Shown here: positions 6,989 through 13,805 of the stretch, piece after piece
Layout of the letters: each line of letters starts with the position of its first letter
Position numbering within the stretch: the first letter of the stretch is position 1
Assembly: GCA_002434335.1 (NCBI GenBank)
Contig: DJJW01000055.1
Coordinates: 76,099 to 90,464, forward strand
Origin: Lachnoclostridium sp. UBA6558
GTDB lineage: Bacteria > Bacillota > Clostridia > Lachnospirales > Lachnospiraceae
DNA: 14,366 bases
Direction: 5' to 3'
Notes under the pieces: model-generated
What the model saw: only the letters and a program-made list of their open reading frames with translations
Databases searched by the model: none
Told to the model about the DNA's origin: nothing
Program-made: the position numbers and the translations under genes

Positions 6989-7468
6989 ATGAAAATAACA
7001 CTTATATGTGTAGGAAAGCTCAAAGAGAATTATTTTACACAGGCAGTTTCAGAATACTCCAAAAGGCTCAGCCGTTACACAAAATTGGAGATCATTGAGT
7101 TACCTGATGAAAAAACACCTGATAGTGCCAGTGAAGCTGAAGAGCTTCGCATCAAGAATATTGAAGGTGAGAAAATATTAAAGCAGGTAAAAGAAGGGAC
7201 ATATTGCCTTGCCCTTGCTATTGAAGGAAGGATGTATGATTCTGTAGACTTTTCCAATCAACTGGAGAAACTTAAATTAAACGGTAAGAGTCATCTGACC
7301 TTTATCATAGGAGGTTCTCTCGGTTTAAGTGATGAAGTGATAAAAAGAGCGGACATTCTGATAAGCTTTTCAAAAATGACCTTTCCCCATCAATTAATGA
7401 GAGTAATACTATTAGAGCAGATATACAGAGCTTACCGGATAGCTGCTGGTGAGCCTTATCATAAATAG
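6989..7468 (+). CDS. rlmH: 23S rRNA (pseudouridine(1915)-N(3))-methyltransferase RlmH
   Basis: At 159 residues this has the normal RlmH length. The enzyme is a SPOUT-class methyltransferase that uses SAM to methylate pseudouridine 1915 in helix 69 of 23S rRNA on assembled 70S ribosomes. The signature elements are all present: N-terminal ITLICVGKLKENYF, central FIIGGSLGLSDEV (SAM-binding knot), SFSKMTFPHQLMR, and the C-terminal QIYRAYRIAAGEPYHK ending in the conserved YHK. The gene lies 21 nt after a histidine phosphatase gene, and its stop codon is inside the stem of a strong terminator. It is a housekeeping gene with no oddities in the reading frame. Confidence 0.97.
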   Translation: MKITLICVGKLKENYFTQAVSEYSKRLSRYTKLEIIELPDEKTPDSASEAEELRIKNIEGEKILKQVKEGTYCLALAIEGRMYDSVDFSNQLEKLKLNGKSHLTFIIGGSLGLSDEVIKRADILISFSKMTFPHQLMRVILLEQIYRAYRIAAGEPYHK

Positions 7469-7495
7469 AGCAGAGTCTGACTCTGCTCTATTTTT
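7463..7495 (+). terminator. Rho-independent terminator overlapping the rlmH stop codon
   Basis: A perfect 14-bp stem (7463-7476 with 7480-7493) with loop CTG runs into TTTTT (7491-7495). The rlmH TAG (7466-7468) is part of the left arm, so ribosomes terminating on rlmH would cover the hairpin. Confidence 0.92.
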
Positions 7496-7792
7496 ATATA
7501 TAGGGATATATTTAAGATATTTACATAATAATGATTTACAAAAGAGTGTTGTATACGTTATCATATTAAAAGACAAAAAAGATGAAATGCTGGATTTCTC
7601 TCCTAGTATACTATTCATTCATTTTAATGAGAAGTAAGCTTAAGTTAGCTGCGACAATTGCTTAAAATGACAACACAATAGATTAATAGAAATCATGAAA
7701 GGCCGCACTTTCATAATGAATACAATTTGTCAGTATAAAAGTGGCGGCGGAATAACATAAAACGTGCGAAAGGCATAAAGATAGGAGTTATT
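7496..7792 (+). other. Intergenic region with a structured leader for the second histidine phosphatase
   Basis: After the rlmH terminator the first ~130 nt are AT-rich and show nothing I recognise. The distal part has a 7-bp hairpin (7695-7701 with 7708-7714) whose loop GCCGC can pair with GCGGC at 7744-7748. The same bases can form an alternative 10-bp helix with one bulge (7702-7711 with 7738-7748). No promoter is clear-cut; TTGTCA at about 7728 with AATAAC 18 nt later is the best weak candidate and would leave the hairpin outside the transcript. The ribosome binding site AGGAG for the next gene lies at about 7783. Confidence 0.4.
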
Positions 7793-8425
7793 ATGAATAT
7801 TTACTTAATACGTCATGGCAGACAAAACAGCCCATTATGCAATGTAGACGTTGAGCTGGCAGCAGAAGGCAGAAGACAAGCTGAGCTGTTGGGAAAACGT
7901 ATGGAAAAATACAATATTGATGCCCTTTATTCCAGTAATTTAATTCGTGCAGTACAGACCGCGGAGATTATAAATAAATACCTGGGGCAGGAGCATCATA
8001 TAAGAGAAGATATTAAGGAAATTTCTTTTGGTTATCTAGAGGGAAAATCGGATGGGGAAATCGATCTGGAATTTGCTGACTTTAAGAGAGAGCAGCAATT
8101 ATTGGAGGAGGATATTCCATATCCCGGAGGTGAATGCGGCAGAGAAGTGTTTGAACGGGCTATGAGAACCATTAATGAAATAACAGACATAGAGAAGAAG
8201 AATATTGCTGTAGTAACACATGGTGGCGTAATAAGAGCACTGGTGTCCGGGCTTTTAAGCCTTGATATGAGCAAGAAGCTACTGCTTGCAGCTTCTCTGG
8301 AGAATACCAGTATTACCCATCTGTTTTACAATAAGGAGAGAAAACGTTTTTACCTTCAGCGTTTCAATGATTACGCCCATTTGGAAGGCGAAGATGATCT
8401 GCTTCGCATAAATTTTTTAAAATAA
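7793..8425 (+). CDS. Histidine phosphatase family protein (phosphoglycerate mutase-like)
   Basis: This 210-residue protein carries a full canonical catalytic set: IRHG with R7, H8 and G9, SSNLIRAVQTA with R52, the acidic EISFGYLEG (E76 to E83), and VVTHGG with H143. It should hydrolyse phosphate esters through a phosphohistidine. Length and motifs fit the broad-specificity phosphatases and CobC-like enzymes of Clostridia, but no neighbouring cobalamin genes support a specific role. A ribosome binding site AGGAG lies about 6-7 nt upstream of the ATG. It is probably a single-gene unit, as rlmH is terminated upstream and a new promoter lies downstream, although no strong terminator follows the stop codon. 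Confidence 0.92.
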   Translation: MNIYLIRHGRQNSPLCNVDVELAAEGRRQAELLGKRMEKYNIDALYSSNLIRAVQTAEIINKYLGQEHHIREDIKEISFGYLEGKSDGEIDLEFADFKREQQLLEEDIPYPGGECGREVFERAMRTINEITDIEKKNIAVVTHGGVIRALVSGLLSLDMSKKLLLAASLENTSITHLFYNKERKRFYLQRFNDYAHLEGEDDLLRINFLK

Positions 8426-8498
8426 GTTTCATTCCTTGTGAAAATAGAAAATATTGTAAAATACAGAAAAAATACTCTCTGAAATCGAATAAAAATAC

Positions 8499-8526
8499 TT
8501 GAATTTTTATAAAAACATGATACAAT
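8499..8526 (+). promoter_or_regulatory. Promoter for the amino-acid ABC transporter operon
   Basis: TTGAAT (8499-8504), a 16-nt spacer and TACAAT (8521-8526). It would give a leader of about 180 nt before the binding-protein gene. Confidence 0.6.
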
Positions 8527-8575
8527 ACTAGCATTAATATTAGTTTTCATAAATAAATATTAGGTATCTATCATT

Positions 8576-8618
8576 CGTCAATGAAGACTGAGTTTCTTCT
8601 TCCCTTGACGTATTTTTT
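8576..8618 (+). terminator. Terminator-like hairpin inside the ABC operon leader (candidate attenuator)
   Basis: The outer stem CGTCAA (8576-8581) with TTGACG (8605-8610) encloses a possible inner stem GAAGA (8583-8587) with TCTTC (8595-8599). It is followed by TATTTTTT (8611-8618). It sits between the promoter at 8499 and the ribosome binding site at 8699, so it may attenuate the operon. It could instead be the late terminator of the upstream phosphatase gene if the promoter at 8499 is not used. Confidence 0.55.
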
Positions 8619-8647
8619 ATGAATGCATACATGTTAGGTGCCTGTTT

Positions 8648-8694
8648 GAATAAGATAGGGTTTCTTATTCAAAATTTAAAGTGTCTTAAGACAC
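8648..8694 (+). promoter_or_regulatory. Two consecutive hairpins just upstream of the binding-protein gene
   Basis: An 8-bp perfect stem (8648-8655 with 8663-8670, loop TAGGGTT) is followed by a perfect 14-bp palindrome (8681-8694). The second ends 4 nt before the AGGAGA of the next gene. Either could shield the mRNA 5' region or act as a protein-binding operator. Confidence 0.4.
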
Positions 8695-8714
8695 GGATAG
8701 GAGAGAGTTGTATT

Positions 8715-9467
8715 ATGAAAAAAGTTGTATGTTTACTACTGGCAGCAGCTACAGTGATTTCACTGGCAGGATGCAGCAAGTCAGATGATAAGCTGATTGT
8801 AGGTACAGAGGCGGGATTTGCTCCTTATGAATATATGGAGGGTGACAAGGTAGTCGGTATTGATATGGATATTTCACAGGCCATAGCTGATGCTTTGGGA
8901 AAAGAGCTGGAGATTAAGAATATGGATTTTGACGGTGCTCTTTTAGCAGTACAGCAGGGAAAGGTTGATTTTGTAGCCGCCGGAGTATCCGTTAATGATG
9001 AAAGAAAAGAAGTAATGGATTTTTCCAATGAATATGTTAATTCTACGGAAGTAATCGTAGTGAATAAAGCAACACCTGCAGTTAGCAGTACCGAGGATTT
9101 AAATGATAAGGTTATAGGTGTTCAGCAGGGTAACATTGCAGATTTTTATGTGTCTGAGCCGGAAAATGTAACGCCTAAGGATATCAAGAGATACACCAAA
9201 TTTGCTCAGGCTGCAGAAGATCTTAAGAATAACAAGATCGACTGCATCGTAATGGACCAGTATCCGGCAGAAGAGCTGGTTGCAGCAAATGATACATTAG
9301 CGATTATAACAAAAACTGACGGTACCTATGATGTATTATTTGAAGACAAATATGCTATTGCAGTTAAAAAAGGTAACAAAGAACTTCTTGATAAAATCAA
9401 TGAAGTAATTGACAAGCTCATTGAAGAAGGTAAAATTGATGAGTTTACTGCAAACCATACAAAGTAA
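8715..9467 (+). CDS. Amino-acid ABC transporter substrate-binding lipoprotein
   Basis: This 250-residue protein starts with a lipoprotein signal (MKKVVCLLLAAATVISLAGC, lipidated C20) and continues as a family 3 (PAAT) periplasmic-type binding protein. GTEAGFAPYEYMEGDKVVGI is the classic start of the first lobe, followed by VDFVAAGVSVNDERKEVMDFS and the hinge and second lobe around VIGVQQGN. It captures a polar or charged amino acid outside the cell and delivers it to the downstream permease; the exact amino acid cannot be told. The frame is open further upstream, but ATG 8715 is chosen because AGGAGA (8699-8704) precedes it and the signal peptide begins there. The permease gene follows after 428 nt that contain strong inverted repeats, which probably sets a higher level of this subunit. 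Confidence 0.93.
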   Translation: MKKVVCLLLAAATVISLAGCSKSDDKLIVGTEAGFAPYEYMEGDKVVGIDMDISQAIADALGKELEIKNMDFDGALLAVQQGKVDFVAAGVSVNDERKEVMDFSNEYVNSTEVIVVNKATPAVSSTEDLNDKVIGVQQGNIADFYVSEPENVTPKDIKRYTKFAQAAEDLKNNKIDCIVMDQYPAEELVAANDTLAIITKTDGTYDVLFEDKYAIAVKKGNKELLDKINEVIDKLIEEGKIDEFTANHTK

Positions 9468-9702
9468 AATGCCGTATCAGGACTAATTATATATTAACAG
9501 GATTAACGGCCTGTCAGGAAATAACACCTTTGCAGGAAGTAACCCCCGTTCAGGTAATATTATTATCCCTGCAGAAAATTACAATCTGTTATAAAAACCA
9601 AAAGAGCGGGAAACATGGTGCACTATAGGAAGAATCTTATTAGTACATCAAGAACAAAAGCTTTGGAAAGTCAGGCACTTTGTTTGAATAAGACATAATT
9701 AG

Positions 9703-9741
9703 TAATTAGCAGCAGACAAGAAATTTGCCTGCTGCTAATTA
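9703..9741 (+). terminator. Strong hairpin between binding-protein and permease genes (partial terminator or mRNA stabiliser)
   Basis: A perfect 13-bp stem (9703-9715 with 9729-9741) has a 13-nt apex in which CAA/TTG can add three more pairs. The bases after it (ATCTGTTATAAAG) are not a U-tract. Such hairpins after binding-protein genes often protect the upstream mRNA 3' end and lower downstream expression, which is the likely role here. Confidence 0.55.
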
Positions 9742-9814
9742 TCTGTTATAAAGAATATTTTGTTACTGCATTTCACGAAAGTGTCATATGTTAAGATGCA
9801 TATTTTTTCACTGT

Positions 9815-9872
9815 ACAGTAAACACCTTACACAATTAAAAATGTATAAAATGCTGTAAGGTGTATGTACTGT
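9815..9872 (+). promoter_or_regulatory. Nested inverted repeat upstream of the permease gene
   Basis: ACACCTTACA (9822-9831) pairs perfectly with TGTAAGGTGT (9854-9863), and ACAGTA (9815-9820) pairs with TACTGT (9867-9872) outside it, separated by one and three unpaired bases. The 22-nt loop is AT-rich (contains TATAAA). It ends 10 nt before the ribosome binding site. It could be an operator or an RNA element controlling the permease. Confidence 0.45.
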
Positions 9873-9895
9873 CAGTTTTAGAAGGAGAAGGAACA

Positions 9896-10609
9896 TTGAA
9901 TGTAATTTTGGATTGGTTAAATAATGTTGGTCAAAGCTATTATAATGCCTTTATAACCGAGCAGAGATATATGTTTTATCTGCAAGGCTTGGGGAATACA
10001 CTGCTTATTTCCCTGCTGGCCATATTAATTGGAGCATTTCTTGGTGTGCTGGTAGCTGTACTGCGGTTTTCTACCGTGAATAAGAAAGGGCTTGGCTGGG
10101 TCAGCAAACTCTGCAACCTTTATATTACCATTATTCGAGGAACACCTGTATTATTACAGTTATTAATTATCTATAACCTTATTTTCACTGCAAGAAATAC
10201 CAATGAAATACTGGTGGCAGGTATCTGCTTCGGTATTAACTCCGGAGCTTATGTTGCTGAAATTGTCAGAGCAGGTATCGAATCCATTGATAAGGGGCAG
10301 TACGAGGCAGGACGTTCCTTAGGCCTTAACAGCAGCCAGACCATGTTTATGATCATTATGCCTCAGGCAATTAAAAACATTCTGCCGGCCCTTGGTAATG
10401 AATTCATTGTATTGATCAAAGAAACCTCAGTAGCAAGTATGATTGCAATAACAGATCTGACAAAAGCAGCCTCCTATATCGGTTCCAGAACCTGGGATTT
10501 ATTACCCCCATTATTTATTGCGGCAGTATTTTATCTGATCATCGTATTAGGATTGACAAAATTATTAAATTTATTTGAAAGGAGGATGGCACAAGGTGAT
10601 AGAAATTAA
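9896..10609 (+). CDS. Amino-acid ABC transporter permease (HisM/GlnP-type)
   Basis: This inner-membrane permease of the polar amino-acid family is 237 residues long from a TTG start at 9896, chosen because AGGAG (9883-9887) precedes it by 8 nt. A longer frame from GTG 9860 lacks a ribosome binding site and begins inside an inverted repeat. Family features are GLGNTLLISL at the start of the first core helix, RGTPVLLQLLIIYN, FGINSGAYVAEIVRAGI, and the ATPase-coupling EAA loop GQYEAGRSLGLNSSQTMFMIIMPQA. It has about five membrane segments. Its C-terminal codons overlap the ATPase gene by 14 nt, indicating coupled translation. With the upstream lipoprotein and downstream ATPase it forms a complete importer. 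Confidence 0.93.
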   Translation: MNVILDWLNNVGQSYYNAFITEQRYMFYLQGLGNTLLISLLAILIGAFLGVLVAVLRFSTVNKKGLGWVSKLCNLYITIIRGTPVLLQLLIIYNLIFTARNTNEILVAGICFGINSGAYVAEIVRAGIESIDKGQYEAGRSLGLNSSQTMFMIIMPQAIKNILPALGNEFIVLIKETSVASMIAITDLTKAASYIGSRTWDLLPPLFIAAVFYLIIVLGLTKLLNLFERRMAQGDRN

Positions 10610-11318
10610 GAATCTTACAAAACAATTTGGCTCTCAGGTAGTACTTAATAATCTCTCCGAAACGATTCAAAAAGGAGAAAAGGTTGTTGTTATAGGACCT
10701 TCCGGTTCCGGTAAATCTACTTTCTTACGATGCCTAAACCTCCTGGAGACACCAAATAGCGGTGAAATCTGGTTTGAGGGACAGAACATCCTGGATCCTA
10801 AAAACGATATTAATGTACTGCGCAGAAAAATGGGGATGGTTTTTCAGCAGTTTAATCTCTTTGCCCATAAGACAGTTAAGGAGAATATAACTCTGGCACC
10901 GGTTAAACTGGGCATACTGGGAAAAGAAGAAGCAGAGCAGAAGGCGCAGGAACTCCTTAAGCGTGTTGGACTGCCCGAAAAAGCAAACAGCTATCCCAAG
11001 CAGCTTTCAGGAGGACAGAAACAGAGAATTGCCATTGCCAGAGCCCTGGCAATGAACCCGGATGTTATGCTTTTTGATGAGCCTACTTCTGCCCTGGACC
11101 CGGAAATGGTAGGTGAAGTACTGGAACTGATGAAGGAACTGGCAGAGGATGGGATGACTATGGTAGTGGTGACCCATGAGATGGGATTTGCAAGAGAGGT
11201 AGGAACCCGAGTTCTTTTTATGGATCAGGGTTTAATTATGGAGCAAAATGAACCACAAGCCTTTTTCCAGAATCCTACTAATCCAAGGCTGAAAGAATTT
11301 TTATCTAAAGTGCTGTAA
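10596..11318 (+). CDS. Amino-acid ABC transporter ATP-binding protein (GlnQ-like)
   Basis: This 240-residue ATPase starts at GTG 10596. The start fits homologues (IEIKNLTKQFG) and the AAGGAGG at 10579-10585; a TTG at 10575 lies upstream of that ribosome binding site and is not credible. The motifs are complete: Walker A GPSGSGKST (34-42), Q-loop MVFQQFNLF, signature LSGGQ (137-141), Walker B ending in D161-E162 of LFDEPTSALDPE, and the switch histidine H194 in VTHEMGFA. It powers uptake through the permease. It is the last gene of the operon; the ~65 nt to the pfl promoter contain no strong terminator. Confidence 0.95.
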   Translation: MIEIKNLTKQFGSQVVLNNLSETIQKGEKVVVIGPSGSGKSTFLRCLNLLETPNSGEIWFEGQNILDPKNDINVLRRKMGMVFQQFNLFAHKTVKENITLAPVKLGILGKEEAEQKAQELLKRVGLPEKANSYPKQLSGGQKQRIAIARALAMNPDVMLFDEPTSALDPEMVGEVLELMKELAEDGMTMVVVTHEMGFAREVGTRVLFMDQGLIMEQNEPQAFFQNPTNPRLKEFLSKVL

Positions 11319-11384
11319 TATCAGTTACTTTTATCGTTTTTCATAGCACATACTTCTAAATGATAAAATTACTCATTAAAAGTA

Positions 11385-11413
11385 TTGACAAGATAGAATG
11401 TATTCTTTAGTAT
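11385..11413 (+). promoter_or_regulatory. Strong promoter for pflB
   Basis: Consensus TTGACA (11385-11390), a 17-nt spacer and TAGTAT (11408-11413). It leaves a leader of about 80 nt before the pflB start. Confidence 0.75.
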
Positions 11414-11431
11414 TTACTATATATTGATGTA

Positions 11432-11454
11432 TTAATTAAAAAATAATTGATTAA
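11432..11454 (+). promoter_or_regulatory. Operator-like inverted repeat downstream of the pflB promoter
   Basis: TTAATTAA (11432-11439) and TTGATTAA (11447-11454) form near-symmetrical half-sites 7 nt apart, at about +12 to +34. The location fits a repressor site. The spacing is larger than that of the Rex consensus (TTGTTAA-N4-TTAACAA), so I do not assign it to Rex. Confidence 0.3.
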
Positions 11455-11500
11455 CTACAAGATATATATCAATACTGAGAAGAGAGTCAGGAGGACATTC

Positions 11501-13726
11501 ATGAGAGAAGAATGGAATGGTTTTACACCCGGAAGCTGGACGACAGACGTTAACGTCAGAAGCTTCATTCAACATAATTATACACCCTACGAAGGAGACG
11601 GTTCCTTCCTAACAGAAGCAACCGAGAAAACCAAGAAACTTTGGGATAAAGTTCTGGAATTAATGAAGGTGGAGACAGAGAAAGGTATTGTGGATGCAGA
11701 AACATCAAGACCTTCCACTATTACAACTTTTGATGCCGGATACCTGGATAAAGATAACGAAGTTATCGTAGGTTTTCAGACAGATAAGCCTTTAAAAAGA
11801 GGAATTATGCCTAACGGCGGTATCCGTGTTGTAAAAAGCGCCCTTGAGTCCTATGGATACACACTGGATTCAAGAACAGAAGAGGTTTACACCAACTTAA
11901 GAAAGACTCATAATGACGGTGTATTTGCAGCTTATACCGATTCTATGAAGAAAGCAAGACATACCGGTATCATTACAGGTCTTCCCGATGCATACGGCAG
12001 AGGTCGTATTATCGGAGATTACAGAAGAGTTGCTCTTTATGGTGTGGATTTCCTTATTCAGGAGAAAGTTGACCAGAAGAAACTCCTTGAGAGAAATACT
12101 CTGGAATCCCCTGAAATCCTGTTAAGAGAAGAAATCTCCGAGCAGATCAAGGCATTAAAAGAATTAAAGGCAATGGCCTCCAGATACGGATTTGATATCA
12201 GCAATCCTGCAAAGAATTCCCTTGAGGCTACTCAGTGGACCTATTTTGCTTATCTTGGAGCAGTTAAGGAGCAGGACGGCGCCGCAATGAGTCTTGGCCG
12301 TGTAACTACCTTCCTTGATATTTATTATGAGCGTGATTTACAGAACGGTTTAATCACAGAAGAAGAAATCCAGGAAATCATGGATCATTTCGTTATGAAG
12401 TTACGTATGGTTCGTTTCTTACGTACACCTGCTTACAATGATTTATTCTCAGGAGATCCTACCTGGGTAACTGAAGCAATCGGCGGTATGGGCGTTGACG
12501 GACGTACGCTTGTAACTAAGAGCAGTTTCCGTGTTCTTCACACCTTATACAACTTAGGACCCGCTCCCGAACCCAATCTTACTGTACTTTGGTCAACCTT
12601 CTTACCTCAGGGCTTTAAGGATTTCTGTGCCAAGGTTTCCATTGACACAAGTTCTATCCAGTATGAGAGTGATGACATCATGAGAGATGTATGGGGCGAT
12701 GATTATGCAATTGCCTGCTGTGTTTCTGCCATGAGAGTAGGTAAGCAGATGCAGTTCTTCGGAGCTCGTGCAAACCTTGCCAAAGCTTTACTTTATGCTA
12801 TCAATGGTGGTAAAGATGAGAAGACTGGTGAGCAGGTAGGACCTATGTTTGAGCCTGTACGCGGTGATTATTTAGAGTATGATGAGTTAATCAGTAAATT
12901 CGACCAGACAATGGAATGGCTTGCGGAATTATATATCAATACTTTAAATGTAATTCACTATATGCATGATAAATACAACTATGAGCGTTTACAGATGGCT
13001 CTTCATGATATCTCTATTTTACGTACGGAAGCTTGTGGTATTGCAGGACTTTCTGTAGTAGCAGACTCCTTATCCGCAGTTAAACACGCTAAAGTTAAGG
13101 TTATCCGTAATGAAGAGGGTCTTGCAGTAGACTATGAGATCGAAGGAGAATATCCTGCATACGGTAACAATGATGACCGTGTAGATCAGATCGCAGTTGA
13201 TATTGTTGAGAAATTTATGAATAAACTTCGTAAATTCAAGACTTACCGTGATGCAAAACATACTCTGTCTGTATTAACAATTACTTCTAACGTTGTTTAT
13301 GGTAAGAAGACAGGTAACACACCTGACGGAAGAAAAGCAGGAGAGCCTTTTGCACCTGGTGCTAACCCCATGCATGGAAGAGATAAGAAAGGTGCTGTTG
13401 CATCAATGGCATCTGTTGCAAAGCTGCCTTATAAGCATGCAGAAGACGGTATTTCTTATACCTTCTCTATCGTACCTAAGGCATTAGGTAAAGAAACAGA
13501 TGAAAGAGTAACAAACCTTGTAGGTTTATTAGACGGATACTTCTTCGATAAAGGTCATCATATCAATGTTAACGTATTTGACAGAGAGACATTATTAGAC
13601 GCTATGGATCATCCTGAAAAGTATCCTCAGCTTACTATCCGTGTTTCCGGTTATGCTGTTAACTTCATCAAGCTGAGTAAAGAGCAGCAGTTAGATGTAA
13701 TCAATCGTACTTTCCACGAGAGGTAA
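11501..13726 (+). CDS. pflB: Pyruvate formate-lyase (formate C-acetyltransferase)
   Basis: This 741-residue glycyl-radical enzyme converts pyruvate and CoA to acetyl-CoA and formate in anaerobic mixed-acid fermentation. The start at ATG 11501 follows AGGAGG (11489-11494) by 6 nt and gives the typical MREEWNGFTPGSW N-terminus; the frame is open further upstream but without a ribosome binding site. The adjacent catalytic cysteines are C406-C407 in AIACCVSAMRVGKQ, and the radical-bearing glycine is G717 in RVSGYAVNFIKL, 25 residues from the C-terminus counting the glycine. Length and both sites are canonical. The gene for the activase follows. Arginine codons change along the gene: AGA dominates before about 12290, CGT from there to about 13260. 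A strong promoter and well-placed ribosome binding site suggest high expression. Confidence 0.98.
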   Translation: MREEWNGFTPGSWTTDVNVRSFIQHNYTPYEGDGSFLTEATEKTKKLWDKVLELMKVETEKGIVDAETSRPSTITTFDAGYLDKDNEVIVGFQTDKPLKRGIMPNGGIRVVKSALESYGYTLDSRTEEVYTNLRKTHNDGVFAAYTDSMKKARHTGIITGLPDAYGRGRIIGDYRRVALYGVDFLIQEKVDQKKLLERNTLESPEILLREEISEQIKALKELKAMASRYGFDISNPAKNSLEATQWTYFAYLGAVKEQDGAAMSLGRVTTFLDIYYERDLQNGLITEEEIQEIMDHFVMKLRMVRFLRTPAYNDLFSGDPTWVTEAIGGMGVDGRTLVTKSSFRVLHTLYNLGPAPEPNLTVLWSTFLPQGFKDFCAKVSIDTSSIQYESDDIMRDVWGDDYAIACCVSAMRVGKQMQFFGARANLAKALLYAINGGKDEKTGEQVGPMFEPVRGDYLEYDELISKFDQTMEWLAELYINTLNVIHYMHDKYNYERLQMALHDISILRTEACGIAGLSVVADSLSAVKHAKVKVIRNEEGLAVDYEIEGEYPAYGNNDDRVDQIAVDIVEKFMNKLRKFKTYRDAKHTLSVLTITSNVVYGKKTGNTPDGRKAGEPFAPGANPMHGRDKKGAVASMASVAKLPYKHAEDGISYTFSIVPKALGKETDERVTNLVGLLDGYFFDKGHHINVNVFDRETLLDAMDHPEKYPQLTIRVSGYAVNFIKLSKEQQLDVINRTFHER

Positions 13727-13775
13727 TCAGAAGCAACTGATTTCCAATTAGCATTTATCTGTTAAAATGAGTAAC

Positions 13776-13792
13776 TGTGGTCTTAGACCACA
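13776..13792 (+). terminator. Short hairpin after pflB, weak terminator candidate
   Basis: A 7-bp stem TGTGGTC (13776-13782) with GACCACA (13786-13792) and loop TTA lies 50 nt after the pflB stop. There is no U-tract behind it, so strong termination is unlikely. Confidence 0.35.
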
Positions 13793-13805
13793 ATTCATAT
13801 AATGT

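Larger units (their letters stand above)
9468..9895 (+). other. 428-nt intergenic region between binding-protein and permease genes
   Basis: No convincing gene is present. The region holds a run of imperfect repeats of about 18-21 nt beginning with CAG (9515-9590), a 27-codon ATG frame at 9615 without a good ribosome binding site, a perfect 13-bp hairpin (9703-9741), and a nested inverted repeat (9815-9872). The last 13 nt carry the ribosome binding site of the permease. Confidence 0.5.

Noticed and set aside
7449..7637. 62-codon + strand frame overlapping the end of rlmH
   Set aside because: It starts inside rlmH, runs through a strong terminator, lacks a ribosome binding site, and its product looks like translated AT-rich intergenic DNA.
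8605..8635. TTGACG with TACATG 17 nt later as a second promoter for the ABC operon
   Set aside because: The -10 is poor, and TTGACG is better explained as the 3' arm of the hairpin; the promoter at 8499-8526 is stronger.
8619..8714. N-terminal extension of the ABC binding protein from ATG 8619
   Set aside because: There is no ribosome binding site (it follows a T-run), and the extension would bury the lipoprotein signal peptide that starts at 8715 after AGGAGA.
8643..9693. 13-nt identical string (TGTTTGAATAAGA) at 8643 and 9681
   Set aside because: One shared AT-rich 13-mer is expected by chance in a window of this size and composition.
9615..9698. 27-codon ATG frame in the ABC intergenic region
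   Set aside because: The ribosome binding site is poor and no domain or signal peptide is visible; chance is the simpler explanation.
9860..9895. GTG 9860 as start of the permease
   Set aside because: It lies within an inverted repeat without a ribosome binding site, while TTG 9896 has AGGAG at the right distance.
11447..11500. Upstream start for pflB
   Set aside because: The leader codons have no ribosome binding site and overlap a candidate operator; ATG 11501 has AGGAGG and gives the family N-terminus.
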